Below are positions 20,765 through 29,260 of a DNA stretch of 64,000 nt, one piece after another (positions within the stretch are counted from its first letter, which is position 1; each line of letters begins with the position of its first letter). The DNA lies in the NCBI GenBank assembly GCA_020056715.1, contig JAGVHG010000141.1, positions 1-64,000 of the forward strand, read 5' to 3'. Position numbers and translations under genes: made by a program. The DNA comes from Phycisphaerae bacterium. Lineage in GTDB: Bacteria > Planctomycetota > Phycisphaerae > UBA1845. Below the pieces are notes generated by a model that ran no database searches, was not told the DNA's origin, and saw nothing but the letters and a program-made list of their open reading frames with translations.

Positions 20765-21028
20765 ATGCGTTATCAAGAGATGTTTGAAGCTCTTCATCGA
20801 CAGCCGTTCCAGCCGTTTCGTATTCAACTTACCAATGGACAATCGCACGTGATCCGACACCCCGATTTCGCGGGCCTTCTTCGGACAAGCGTGCTCTTGT
20901 TTGAGTCGTCGGAAGACGACGACGTACCCGATCGATTCGACCAATATGATCTGCTCCACGTGGTTGGAATTGAGCCGATCAATGGCCGAAAGCGCAACGG
21001 TCAGCGCAGACGGCGCAAGCAATCGTAG
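20765..21028 (+). CDS. small conserved hypothetical protein
   Basis: 87 residues: MRYQEMFEALHRQPFQPFRI..., then LTNGQSHVIRHPDFAGLL, an acidic stretch and YDLLHVVGIEPI, ending in a very basic tail. This short layout (Pro/Phe-rich start, a beta-strand pair reading 'property of target, HPDF', and a final hydrophobic strand) is one I recognise as a recurring planctomycete hypothetical. Function unknown. ATG 20765 has GGAGACTTGAAC upstream. It lies between the divergent carB and the convergent flavoprotein gene. The opposite-strand frame 20735-21052 is a shadow. Confidence 0.65.
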   Translation: MRYQEMFEALHRQPFQPFRIQLTNGQSHVIRHPDFAGLLRTSVLLFESSEDDDVPDRFDQYDLLHVVGIEPINGRKRNGQRRRRKQS

Positions 21029-21058
21029 AGTAGCGGCTTCATCACGCTCCATGGCATT

Positions 21059-22330
21059 CTATGCGTTCAGTTCGCGTCCGATCCCCGTCGCGGCCACCCA
21101 CCCACTGGACCACGCCCACTGGAAGTTGAACCCGCCGATGCGGCCATCGACGTCGAGAATCTCTCCGACGAGGTACAACCCAGGGCACTTTCGCGAGGCC
21201 ATGCCGCCGGGGTCGATCTCGCTGAGCGGGACGCCGCCGGCGGTCACCTCGGCATAGCCGTAACCGCGGCTGTCGCGTACCGCCATCGGCCACTCCAACA
21301 GCGCTCGAACCAACGCGCGACGTGCATCTCGTGTCACTTGAGCCATCGCAACGCCGCCGTCGATTCCGAGATTCTTGAGAATCTCGTCGGCCAGACGCGC
21401 CGGCAGAAAGGTGGCGAGCGCGTTTCGCAGGAACGTCTTCGGCTGCGACGACACGATGCCTAGCAGTTTCTCCTCTAATGAAATGAAATCATCGTCCGGC
21501 AAGAAGCTCACCGAGACGGTGACGCCGCGCTGTTCGAGCCGCGCGTGATGCCAGTACCTCGAGACGTCGAGGACCGCCGGGCCGCTGACGCCGAAATGCG
21601 TCCACAACAATGGACCGCGAACGCGAACCGGCTTGCACCCCTCGACCAGCACCGTCAGCGTAACTTCGTGCGCGATGCCGGACAAACCGGTGTGAAAATC
21701 TCCGTCAAGGATCAACGGAACAAGCGCCGGCGTTGTGGGAGTTATTGAATGACCCAAATGCTGGGCAAGGCGATATCCGCCGCCGTCACTGCCGGTCTTG
21801 GGTAGCGACAAGCCGCCGGTCGCGAGAACCACACGGCGGGCACGAATGATTCGAACCCCGGCGACTTCCGCTCCGATCTCGAAGCAATCATCCCTTCGCT
21901 CAATCTGCATCACTCGATGGCCCGGAAGAATACGGACGCCCAACCGCTCTGCCTCACCAAGCAGCGCATCGAGCACCGTCCGGGCGCGGTTCGTATTCGG
22001 AAACAATTTCCCATATTCCTCGACGTGCATTTCGACGCCGAGTTCACGAAAAAAGATCACCGTCTGCTCCGCGGTGAACGCAGCCAGAACTCGGCGAATG
22101 ACATGGGGACTACCGCCGCAATAATCCGATGGAGTCACCGCGACGTTGGTTACGTTGCACCGCCCGCCTCCACTCACCAGAATTTTCGCCCCTAGTTTAT
22201 TGGCCCCATCCAAAGCGAGGATTGTGCGGTTTGGACATCTCCGTGCGACGAAGATCGCCGTCGCCAGCCCGGCCGCTCCGGCGCCGACGACGGCGATATC
22301 GGCGACAAACGAAGGGTCATCGAGGCTCAT
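21059..22330 (-). CDS. BaiN/RdsA-type NAD(P)/FAD-dependent oxidoreductase (HI0933/YhiN family)
   Basis: About 423 residues of the HI0933-like flavoprotein family. The FAD dinucleotide-binding loop VVGAGAAGLATAIF is at the start, followed by GANKLGAKILVSGGGRCNVTN, the family's hallmark, and the C-terminal FAD motif LYLVGEILDVDGRIGGFNFQWAWSSG. Known relatives include a bile-acid-related reductase and YhiN, but physiological substrates are mostly unknown. The frame opens at GTG 22339; ATG 22330 is more natural. Ends close to yidD upstream gene on the same strand (33-base gap), so the two may be co-transcribed. Confidence 0.88.
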   Translation of the reverse strand: MSLDDPSFVADIAVVGAGAAGLATAIFVARRCPNRTILALDGANKLGAKILVSGGGRCNVTNVAVTPSDYCGGSPHVIRRVLAAFTAEQTVIFFRELGVEMHVEEYGKLFPNTNRARTVLDALLGEAERLGVRILPGHRVMQIERRDDCFEIGAEVAGVRIIRARRVVLATGGLSLPKTGSDGGGYRLAQHLGHSITPTTPALVPLILDGDFHTGLSGIAHEVTLTVLVEGCKPVRVRGPLLWTHFGVSGPAVLDVSRYWHHARLEQRGVTVSVSFLPDDDFISLEEKLLGIVSSQPKTFLRNALATFLPARLADEILKNLGIDGGVAMAQVTRDARRALVRALLEWPMAVRDSRGYGYAEVTAGGVPLSEIDPGGMASRKCPGLYLVGEILDVDGRIGGFNFQWAWSSGWVAATGIGRELNA

Positions 22331-22363
22331 CGCAGACACAGTAACGACGTGCGAAGTGACTGG

Positions 22364-22651
22364 CTAATGGGTTGGCGAGGGAACGGGATCGATCCCTCCG
22401 CGTGAGAACGGATGGCAGCGAACGACGCGCCGAGCGGAGAGCACCGATCCTCGCACCAATCCGTGAGCGAGCAAAGCCTCGATCGCATACTGACTGCACG
22501 TCGGGCAGAACTTACAGGAACCGAGCAGGTGCGGGCGAATGATGACTTGGTAGGAACGGATGAGGCTGACGAGAACCCAAACCGCCGGACGATCAAGCCG
22601 GAATCGGCGTCTTATCGGCGTCGTTGTGCCTACTGGGGATGAACCGCGCAT
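22364..22651 (-). CDS. yidD: membrane protein insertion efficiency factor YidD
   Basis: 95 residues. The YidD signature is complete: LVSLIRSYQVIIRPHLLGSCKFCPTCSQYAIEALLAHG, then RRVVRCHPFSRGGIDPVP. YidD is a small inner-membrane-associated protein that helps YidC insert membrane proteins. In most bacteria it lies with rpmH-rnpA-yidC; here it is apart, next to a BaiN-type flavoprotein gene. Confidence 0.93.
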   Translation of the reverse strand: MRGSSPVGTTTPIRRRFRLDRPAVWVLVSLIRSYQVIIRPHLLGSCKFCPTCSQYAIEALLAHGLVRGSVLSARRVVRCHPFSRGGIDPVPSPTH

Positions 22652-22715
22652 TCTTCGTGTCCAACTGTCGAAAACTCCACTCCTCTTGAGTGGAGAGGAA
22701 GCTGCCGGACACAGC

Positions 22716-22943
22716 CTAACCGACCGATCGAACGAACGCCATCATCAAAGCCATGATCATGCCGATGGCGATCCATCCGACGATCCATCGTACGCCGCCG
22801 CTGATGAGGGGTAGCGGCCGGTCGATATTTCGTAACTCGTAACTCGTAACTCGTAACTCCCTTGTCATGTTTATCGTTACTTGGACGAGCATGGATAAAG
22901 TTGCCACGCCCACACTACCGGTGATAATCGCGGCGATGTCCAC
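22716..22943 (-). CDS. possible small two-helix membrane protein with repeat in the middle
   Basis: 75 residues with two hydrophobic helices (MDIAAIITGSVGVATLSMLV and GVRWIVGWIAIGMIMALMMA) separated by residues encoded by a tandem heptamer repeat (RELRVTSYELRN). It overlaps the divergent rsmE start by only eight bases. The hydrophobic pattern is more than chance, but no family is recognised and the repeat may simply have landed in a non-coding gap. Confidence 0.4.
   Translation of the reverse strand: MDIAAIITGSVGVATLSMLVQVTINMTRELRVTSYELRNIDRPLPLISGGVRWIVGWIAIGMIMALMMAFVRSVG
22830..22859. repeat. tandem heptamer TCGTAAC x4
   Basis: Four consecutive copies of TCGTAAC end in TCC. The reverse complement GAGTTAC occurs in tandem at 33631-33655, and other heptamers (TCGATTG, CTACGGT) occur at 19305 and 23926. 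Confidence 0.9.
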
Positions 22944-23829
22944 GCGTCGGCTCTACTGCCCGGACCTGAAGGAGGGCCTCAATCTCTTGCCGCCCGAAGA
23001 GTCCCACCATGCGGTTTCGTCGCTGCGGGCCAAGGCGGGCGACGAATTCGTGGTGTTCGACGGCCGCGGTCGTGAGGCTCGGGCACGCGTGGAGCGGGTC
23101 ACACGGCGGCAGGTCCAGGTCGTCGTGGAACGAATCACGGATCGCCCCTTTGACATATTCCATCGAATCACCCTTGCCGTGGCCATGACCAAGGCCCATC
23201 GGCAGGGCTACCTCATCGAAAAATGCACGGAACTGGGAGCAGCAGCGTTTTGGCCGATCCTGGCCGAACGAAGCGTCGTTAGATGTGAACTTCACGCACC
23301 ACGGCTCACGGGCCGTAGTGCTGCCCCGTCTGCCGCCGTCGACAAATGGTCTCGTCGGGCCGTGGAGGCCGCCAAGCAATCGGCTCGGGCGTGGGTGCCG
23401 ACGGTTGAGTCTCCGCAGACCTTCGCTAGGGCGGTCGCACGCATCGGCGAATTCTCCGCCGCCGCGATCGCCCACCCCGACTCGTCGGCCACTCCCTTCA
23501 CTGATTTTCTCCGCAATCACGGGGAGGGAAGCACTTTGCTTGTCTTTGTAGGCCCGGAGGGTGGCTGGTCGGAGGCCGAATGTCGAGTGGCCATAGCCGC
23601 AGGGGCCGTCTCCATCAGACTTTCGCCCACCGTCCTGCGTTCGGAGACTGCTGCGGTCACGGTCTGCGCTGCAGCGGCCCTGTATAGCGCCCGGCAGGCT
23701 CCAACGCCCTTGAGCGTTGGAGCCGAACTCGCTGCTGGGATAGAGCGAATGCGACCTGGTCTACAATGTGACTCGGTCTGCGCGAGAAACCCCTCTCCCC
23801 TCAAGGGGAGAGGGCAGGGTGAGGGGTGA
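22936..23829 (+). CDS. rsmE: 16S rRNA (uracil1498-N3)-methyltransferase with repeat-derived C-terminus
   Basis: 297 residues of the RsmE SPOUT methyltransferase, which methylates U1498 of 16S rRNA in the 30S subunit. The N-terminal PUA-like domain (RRLYCPD, ESHHAVSSLRAKAGDEFVVFDGRG) and the knot domain (FVGPEGGWSEAE, then IRLSPTVLRSETAAV) are both intact. The normal fold ends around residue 252. The remaining ~45 residues are translated repeats: a family 3 hairpin gives APTPLSVGAE, and a family 1 hairpin gives NPSPLKGRGQGEG with the stop codon itself inside the repeat. ATG 22936 fits the family start; the frame is open to 22867. Confidence 0.9.
   Translation: MSTRRLYCPDLKEGLNLLPPEESHHAVSSLRAKAGDEFVVFDGRGREARARVERVTRRQVQVVVERITDRPFDIFHRITLAVAMTKAHRQGYLIEKCTELGAAAFWPILAERSVVRCELHAPRLTGRSAAPSAAVDKWSRRAVEAAKQSARAWVPTVESPQTFARAVARIGEFSAAAIAHPDSSATPFTDFLRNHGEGSTLLVFVGPEGGWSEAECRVAIAAGAVSIRLSPTVLRSETAAVTVCAAAALYSARQAPTPLSVGAELAAGIERMRPGLQCDSVCARNPSPLKGRGQGEG
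23699..23722. repeat. hairpin repeat (family 3) at rsmE 3' end
   Basis: CTCCAACGC, loop CCTTGA, GCGTTGGAG: a perfect 9-bp stem. In the rsmE frame it reads APTPLSVGA. Same loop and stem pattern as 27841-27864, 39173-39196 and 43679-43704. Confidence 0.88.
23784..23829. repeat. C-rich hairpin repeat (family 1) carrying the rsmE stop codon
   Basis: ACCCCTCTCCCCTCAAGGGG followed by AGAGGGCAGGGTGAGGGGTGA, a near-perfect inverted repeat; the final TGA (23827-23829) ends rsmE. Confidence 0.88.
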
Positions 23830-23833
23830 AACC

Positions 23834-23968
23834 CGTCCCGTAGCGGTCGCCATATCCGAACCCAGAGCGCAAGCGACGGGTCAATCAGAGCCGGGAGCGG
23901 AAGCGACCGGAATTCGTTGCCTATTGCCTACGGTCTACAGCCTACGGTCTACGGTCTACGGTCTACAC
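23834..23968. repeat. family 2 repeats and CTACGGT heptamers after rsmE
   Basis: Two direct family 2 units (23854-23880 and 23882-23910, CAGAGCCGGGAGCGGAAGCG) follow an inverted half (CCCGTAGCGGTCGC). They are succeeded by irregular tandem CTACGGT/CTACAGC heptamers at 23926-23967, reaching the stop of the convergent M64 peptidase gene. Confidence 0.8.
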
Positions 23969-26250
23969 CTCCCGCAGCGGTCGCGGCATAGGGGAGTGCC
24001 GCACGTGCCGCCCGGACAGTGCCTCGTGCTGTCGATGCACGGCTGGCCGTCGTTGGTCCCGCCGCTGCACGTCTTCACGCACATCCCGGCGCAATCCGTA
24101 CACGACTCACCGCACGTCACCGCCGACGGACACGTACACGGTCCGCTGAACGCATACTTCACACGTTTCACCCCGTCCACCACCGCCGCGATGTCCAAGG
24201 CGTTGACATTCGCGTTCAGCTCCGGCACGTTGGGTTGCAACTGGGTGATCGCCTTCACCAGAGCGCCCGGCAAGCTCTTTAACTTGGTGACCACCGCCGC
24301 GACGTCGAGAGCATCGGGCTGAGTCGCGCTCAACGGCGGGTTAAAGCCCGGCGCCGCGTCGCCGGCACGGCGCGTGTACATCGTCACCGCCGTGGACACG
24401 TTGGTGCAACCGTCTTCCGCACCCATGCACGACGCCCCGTACGTTTGAACGCTGTATTCCGAACTGGGAACGATTTCCGCGCCGACTACGGCGATGAGTC
24501 CTTCCGTGGTCCAGTCGTAGTAGAACGGCGTACACTGCAGTCGGGCCGCGATGTAGATCCCGCCTCCCACTCCCAAGTCCTGAGACTCAAGGAAGGTCCC
24601 GGGCTTACCGACCCAGCGAGCACATCCGTTCGCCTCGCCCGCGGCCGTGCAGGTGACCATGCTGGAACACCTGCCTACCACCACCGGCAGCGGAGGACAG
24701 TCGGCATCTGCGTCGCAGTGGTGCCCATTAAGGGTGCCGCCGTTGCACACGCCGTTAAGCCTCGTGTCGTAGGTCGTAAAGTTCGACGGCGCTTGCGCCG
24801 TCAGGTTGGCCGGTTTCGGGTGCTGTAGATCAACCATCGTGACCTTGATGGCTTCCGGCTTGGCCGGCCCCGCCAGCCCAGTCACCGTGAACCTCAGCGA
24901 TCGGGTGGTTGCCAATGGGTTGGCGTTCGGCCACGGCGTTGGATTCAATGTGGGGTCCCAAACGATGGCGTTCGCCGGCTGGATTTCACATTCCTCGGAA
25001 ACATCGATTTGCCACTGACGAGTGTCCGTCATCCACAACGCCCGCGCATTCGGGTCGCGTACGCGTGCGGTATTGTCAATAACGGTGACGGCTACGTCGT
25101 GGAGGCCCAGGGCAGGGCAGACGTCCGAGGGAATAAATGTCGATGAGACAGCCCCGATGACCTCCACACCGTCGATGAACCACTGGACGTCCAGGTTGTG
25201 ATCAATCGGCTGCAGCGGGGTTACAAAGAATTCCGTGGTGTGTGGCAACGGAACGGGGGACGAGGGCGTCGCATCATCGATCGGTGAGACGATCTCGTAG
25301 ATGGAGATTACGAACTGCTCAATGTTGATCTCCTCGAAAGGTCGATTCAGCGAGCGCATCTTCGAATTCGACGTCGGGCGGTAAATCCCGAACTGCGTGT
25401 AGTACGCTCCCTCGAAGGTGTCGACGCTAGGCAGGTTCATCCATCGATACCACTTGCGTGACTGGGCAATCTGCGTGGGGGCATTGAAAATGCTCACATT
25501 CGGCTCGCTCGGTTCAGGATCGATGTATGTAGTGCCGTCGGCATAATCATACTCATCCGCGAGATCGGCGAATGAATGGCCGAACTCGTGCAAGCCGATC
25601 TCGACCGCGGAAGAGTTGTTGCCCGCAACGGTACCCAGGTTATCGAAGGGATAGCCCGCGCCGCCGTAGCGCGTGGAGTTGGCCAGGGCGAGGATTTGGT
25701 CCACCGCTGGCGCCGACGCGGCTGCATCGTAGGTCTTACTGATGTTGATGCACAAAAGCCGCGCGATCCCGAAACACCCATACTCCATATCCAGCGCCGT
25801 ATCCTTGAATATACCGAGATCGATTTCATCTACACCGGATTCGTTGGACACCACGTCAACGCGGTGCACGTTGAAGTACGTGCTGTACGCGGCGAATGGT
25901 TCACCGGCGAAGAAACTCGCCAGAATCGCGTCGACATGGGCTGCATAGGTCGTCGTCTCGCCGGTGGTGTAGCCGTCACCAAGCATGACGATATCGATGC
26001 GGTTTGTGATCGGGCCGTTGTCGAGTACCGTCGTCACCGACCAGACAGGTCCGGCCACGCGCCCGAGCGGATCCAACCCGAAGACGCGGCGATGATCGGG
26101 ATTGCCCCGATCCACGGTAATACGACCGCCTTGTAGTACGCCGTTTTCAACGTAATCGTAGAACACGGGCATGTCCTGCGCCTTGGCGACGCTGGCGAAT
26201 GAAAGGACCGCAATGGCCGTAAGGAAACAGCGCAAGTACAGTAGGTTCAT
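23956..26250 (-). CDS. secreted M64-family (IgA peptidase-like) metallopeptidase
   Basis: About 764 residues from Met 26250. Signal peptide with cleavage near SVAKAQ; then a peptidase M64 domain beginning NRIDIVMLGDGYT and containing the zinc motif HEFGHSFADLADEYDY (His221, Glu222, His225). A beta-rich middle follows, then two dockerin-like repeats (DALDVAAVVTKLKS and NALDIAAVVDGVKR) and a very Cys-rich end with CxxC-type spacing (about 16 Cys in 60 residues). Secreted, probably cell-surface-associated; substrate unknown. Related M64 proteins include Clostridium IgA protease. The gene stands alone, with a repeat-rich gap upstream. Confidence 0.87.
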   Translation of the reverse strand: MNLLYLRCFLTAIAVLSFASVAKAQDMPVFYDYVENGVLQGGRITVDRGNPDHRRVFGLDPLGRVAGPVWSVTTVLDNGPITNRIDIVMLGDGYTTGETTTYAAHVDAILASFFAGEPFAAYSTYFNVHRVDVVSNESGVDEIDLGIFKDTALDMEYGCFGIARLLCINISKTYDAAASAPAVDQILALANSTRYGGAGYPFDNLGTVAGNNSSAVEIGLHEFGHSFADLADEYDYADGTTYIDPEPSEPNVSIFNAPTQIAQSRKWYRWMNLPSVDTFEGAYYTQFGIYRPTSNSKMRSLNRPFEEINIEQFVISIYEIVSPIDDATPSSPVPLPHTTEFFVTPLQPIDHNLDVQWFIDGVEVIGAVSSTFIPSDVCPALGLHDVAVTVIDNTARVRDPNARALWMTDTRQWQIDVSEECEIQPANAIVWDPTLNPTPWPNANPLATTRSLRFTVTGLAGPAKPEAIKVTMVDLQHPKPANLTAQAPSNFTTYDTRLNGVCNGGTLNGHHCDADADCPPLPVVVGRCSSMVTCTAAGEANGCARWVGKPGTFLESQDLGVGGGIYIAARLQCTPFYYDWTTEGLIAVVGAEIVPSSEYSVQTYGASCMGAEDGCTNVSTAVTMYTRRAGDAAPGFNPPLSATQPDALDVAAVVTKLKSLPGALVKAITQLQPNVPELNANVNALDIAAVVDGVKRVKYAFSGPCTCPSAVTCGESCTDCAGMCVKTCSGGTNDGQPCIDSTRHCPGGTCGTPLCRDRCGRCRP

Positions 26251-27006
26251 GGTTCGTCGCCTTTCGTCCAAAGAACTGGGCTTGATTGGGTTCCGGCTCG
26301 CCGGGTCTCTCCCGCTCCGACACAATTCCGATAACCCGGCATTCTAAACGAAACCCCATCGACCCTGCAACAAAAAAGTGCTGTTTTGCGCGAAATTATT
26401 GACTTTTCGACGTTTCCGCGTTCCTGCGTTTACGCGGCTGTGATCGCCCGTCACGATGTACTGGGAACACCCCCACGCCGCATGATCGCCCTCACCTTCC
26501 CCCGACGCCGATCACCCGCCAAGTTATGTTGATAGATGATGCGTTTCCGTGCCCATTCCGCGCACTTCGTGGCGGAGTATGGTCCGCCTGTGGCGGATGG
26601 CTTCGTGGCTGAATTCGCCATGCGTAATTGGCCCGCCGAAGGCGGAGAAATCGGCAATTGGCAATCGCTCCGTCTTACTGTCTCGGCGTTTCGGCGTTTC
26701 TGTTTTCTGCGTTTTCCTTCGTGCCTATTGCCTCAATGCCTCAGTGCCAAGCAATGACACTCACCAAAAAACTGTACTCTCAAAACGAACCCATTTGAAG
26801 TTGCCGCTGAACAAAAGTGAGCAACACTGGTCACACTCGCGGTTTTGTTCACCCTTTGTGGCGGAGCTGGCCCTTGATGGGTGGCGGAGCAAGGTACGCC
26901 CGTGGCGGATGCCTCCACACCTCGTCGTTTCGGCGTTTCCGCGTTTCTGCGTTTTCCCTCCGTTTTCGCCCGCGATCGTGTCATCGATCTGGTCTACAAT
27001 GCGTCC
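26251..27006. other. repeat-rich intergenic region
   Basis: No convincing gene. It contains a 9-mer-like array built from CGGCGTTTC, CCGCGTTTC and CTGCGTTTTCC at 26408-26436, 26688-26720 and 26927-26957, short ATTGCCT/CAATGCCT steps (26728-26755), and direct copies of GTGGCGGAG ... CCTGTGGCGGATG at 26570-26603 and 26881-26910. It may include the promoters of the divergent M64 and pterin-synthase genes, but I cannot place them. Confidence 0.7.
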
Positions 27007-27813
27007 ATGAGGTTAATTCGGGAAATCCGGTGTTACCCGAGCGACGGCGCGGAGGGCGTGACGAACTCGTGGGCCGGGACGGGCGAAAGAGCGTCCCTGG
27101 GGGCGTACCGGGTACTTCGCGCGGTAGTCGATGGACCGGTGGACCCCAGGACCGGGTATCTGTGTGATATCAAGGAGATCGACCGGGTGCTCCGCGCCGT
27201 CGTCGCGCCCGCTCTGCGGGGCGTACCCGACGACGCGAGTTCGCTTACGCGAGCACTAGTCGCCGCGTTTCCAGCGGCGGCGGAGCAATGTCCGACACCC
27301 GCGGCGCTGCGGACACTCGAACTTCACGTCTCGCCGCACACACGCTTGGCAATCGACAAGGGAGGATCGGGCATGATGCGTCTGACCCAATCGTTTGAGT
27401 TCTCAGCCGCCCATCGACTCTTTAGTGCGGAACTGAGTGACGCGGAGAACCGGCGGCTCTTCGGCAAGTGCAGCAATCCCAACGGTCATGGCCATAACTA
27501 CGTCTTGGAAGTGTCAGTATGTGGCACGGATGGCACGAGCGAGGGAACCGTCACGGACATCGGCCACGTTGATCGCGTCGTACTAGAACGCGTGATCGAA
27601 CCCTTCGATCACAAGAACCTCAACCTCGAATGTCCGGAGTTCGCCCAACTCAATCCCAGTGTGGAGAACATCGCCCGCGTCATCTGGGACCGATTGAACG
27701 GGGCGTTTACGGGTTGCCGGCTCGCCTCCGTCCGCGTCTGGGAAACCCCCAAGACCTGTGCCGAATACACCGGCGGCGACGACGGCGACGACGAACAAAT
27801 GATGAATGACTAA
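27007..27813 (+). CDS. tandem 6-pyruvoyl-tetrahydropterin synthase/QueD-like protein
   Basis: 268 residues. The C-terminal half is a complete PTPS/QueD domain: FSAAHRLF, CSNPNGHGHNYVLEV (Cys and His-x-His zinc/catalytic motif), GTVTDIGHVD, DHKNLN and the late Glu in VRVWETP. It would act on dihydroneopterin triphosphate, for tetrahydropterin or queuosine precursors. The first ~115 residues look like a second, degenerate copy of the same fold (GYLCDIKEIDRVLRAVVAPAL matches the 'V-D-I' helix segment) lacking the His motif. Start ATG 27007; the frame is open to 26881 across repeats. No queuosine or folate genes are adjacent. Confidence 0.82.
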   Translation: MRLIREIRCYPSDGAEGVTNSWAGTGERASLGAYRVLRAVVDGPVDPRTGYLCDIKEIDRVLRAVVAPALRGVPDDASSLTRALVAAFPAAAEQCPTPAALRTLELHVSPHTRLAIDKGGSGMMRLTQSFEFSAAHRLFSAELSDAENRRLFGKCSNPNGHGHNYVLEVSVCGTDGTSEGTVTDIGHVDRVVLERVIEPFDHKNLNLECPEFAQLNPSVENIARVIWDRLNGAFTGCRLASVRVWETPKTCAEYTGGDDGDDEQMMND

Positions 27814-27840
27814 TTACGCGTCAGCCGAAACGCAGGGCAG

Positions 27841-27864
27841 CCGCAACACCCTTGAGTGTTGCGG
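27841..27864. repeat. hairpin repeat (family 3)
   Basis: CCGCAACAC, spacer CCTTGA, GTGTTGCGG (9-bp perfect stem) in the gap between the pterin-synthase and PilZ genes, a gap of about 295 bases that shows nothing else except an AATTACG-type short repeat near 28030-28095. Confidence 0.85.
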
Positions 27865-28108
27865 CGAGGTAGTCTTCCGCGTTTCGGCGATGAATCACTG
27901 CGCACAGCCCGGATTATCGGCTCGGTTTTCGCAGATTAAGTAGGTGCGACGCCGGGCCGAACTAAGTACGGCGACGGCGTGTGGGTGGCAACTTCATCCA
28001 TGCTTGCCCAAGTACCGATAAACACGACAAGGTAATTACGAATTATGAAATGGACACGTGTATCTGCTCCTTACTTTCGTAATTAGTAATTCGCGTAAAG
28101 GACCGACC

Positions 28109-28861
28109 ATGAGCGCCACTCAAACCATCACCCGCGAGCGACACGATCAGATTCTCGAGGATGCGGTCCGCAGCGAGCGGCAGTTGGTATTGACCCACAA
28201 TAGCGCCGACGGGTGGCGAACGTACAAGGCCGCATTCGTATCCGGGCAAGCGCCCGCTAAAGGCATCCTCGTCAAGGTGACTCGCACTGAGGATCGCGCT
28301 GAGGGGAAACTTCCCTTGGCCGGCGACGTCTTGGGCGTGACCTTCCGCATCGGAAACAAAAAGTGCATGTTCAGCACCGTTCTTGTGTCCTTTCAAGGGA
28401 ATGCGGAGGATTCCGTCTGGGCAATCCGTCGGCCTGAGCAACTCCAACAACTCCAGCGACGAGCGTACGAACGTGCAGCCCCTCCGAAAAACTCGGTGAT
28501 TGCAGTGCGCTTTTGGCTTGAAATCGCGGGCGATCACGCATCCGTGGACGCAAGAAACGTACACTACGGACAACTCGAGGACATCTCCGCCGGCGGAATG
28601 CGGATCAAGGTCGCCGATTCCAAAGAAGTGCAGATCGATCGAACGTACCGCTGCGTCTTCTCCCACCGACCCGACAAACCATCACTCGTGCTCGACGCTG
28701 TTCTACGTCACCGCGAGGCCGTTGACCAGGGACGGGCGTCGTTGGGCTTCCAATTCGTCGGCATGGAAACGACGCAGGAAGGCCTGCGCCTCCTCGACCG
28801 CCTAGTCCGGATCATCAACCACTTCCAGCGCTCTTTCACCCACGAGTCGAGCGCGTACTAA
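28109..28861 (+). CDS. PilZ domain protein (YcgR-like)
   Basis: 250 residues. An N-terminal all-beta domain (to ~120) precedes a PilZ domain with the c-di-GMP-binding motifs LQRRAYER (RxxxR, about residue 120-127) and DISAGGMR (D/NxSxxG). This is the layout of YcgR-type c-di-GMP effectors that act on flagellar motor or surface behaviour. A good ribosome-binding site (AAAGG) precedes ATG 28109. No cyclase, phosphodiesterase or motility gene is adjacent. Confidence 0.88.
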   Translation: MSATQTITRERHDQILEDAVRSERQLVLTHNSADGWRTYKAAFVSGQAPAKGILVKVTRTEDRAEGKLPLAGDVLGVTFRIGNKKCMFSTVLVSFQGNAEDSVWAIRRPEQLQQLQRRAYERAAPPKNSVIAVRFWLEIAGDHASVDARNVHYGQLEDISAGGMRIKVADSKEVQIDRTYRCVFSHRPDKPSLVLDAVLRHREAVDQGRASLGFQFVGMETTQEGLRLLDRLVRIINHFQRSFTHESSAY

Positions 28862-28864
28862 GCC

Positions 28865-29260
28865 TTAATACCCCGTCTCCCTTCCATGGAGAAGGTTGAG
28901 GTGAGGTTTGAGTCCGCATGAATCACCCCTCACCCAGCCTCTCCCCCACGTACATGTTTAGCGTGTACAAGGGATCGACCCCAACGGGGTCATGACATCA
29001 AGCCCAGGGTTGTCCGCCCAGGCGGACTACCCTGGGTCAACGATGACGAACACCAACAACCCCAAAGGGGTTGCGGCTCCCGCGGGCACAACCCCGTTGG
29101 GGTTGTGTTGTTTGATGCCCCATGATCCCAGGGTAGCCGCGTTGCGACAACCCTGGGCTGCGGGTCGACACGCCTTTGGCGTGTGGACGTGCTCCATCTG
29201 GGAACCGCAACGCTAAACACGAACTCCCTCGCTGGGGGAGATAGGGTGAGGGGGTTTCAA
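28865..29260. repeat. cluster of hairpin repeats after the PilZ gene
   Basis: Several repeat types lie side by side: family 1 fragments (28878-28915, 28926-28955, 29222-29260), hairpins of the CAACCCCAAAGGGGTTG and CAACCCCGTTGGGGTTG type (29058-29075, 29088-29107), paired AGCCCAGGGTTGTCCG / GACAACCCTGGGCTG segments (28999-29041, 29122-29160) and ACACGCCTTTGGCGTGT (29168-29184). The open frames crossing them are repeat translations. No gene is supported. Confidence 0.85.
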
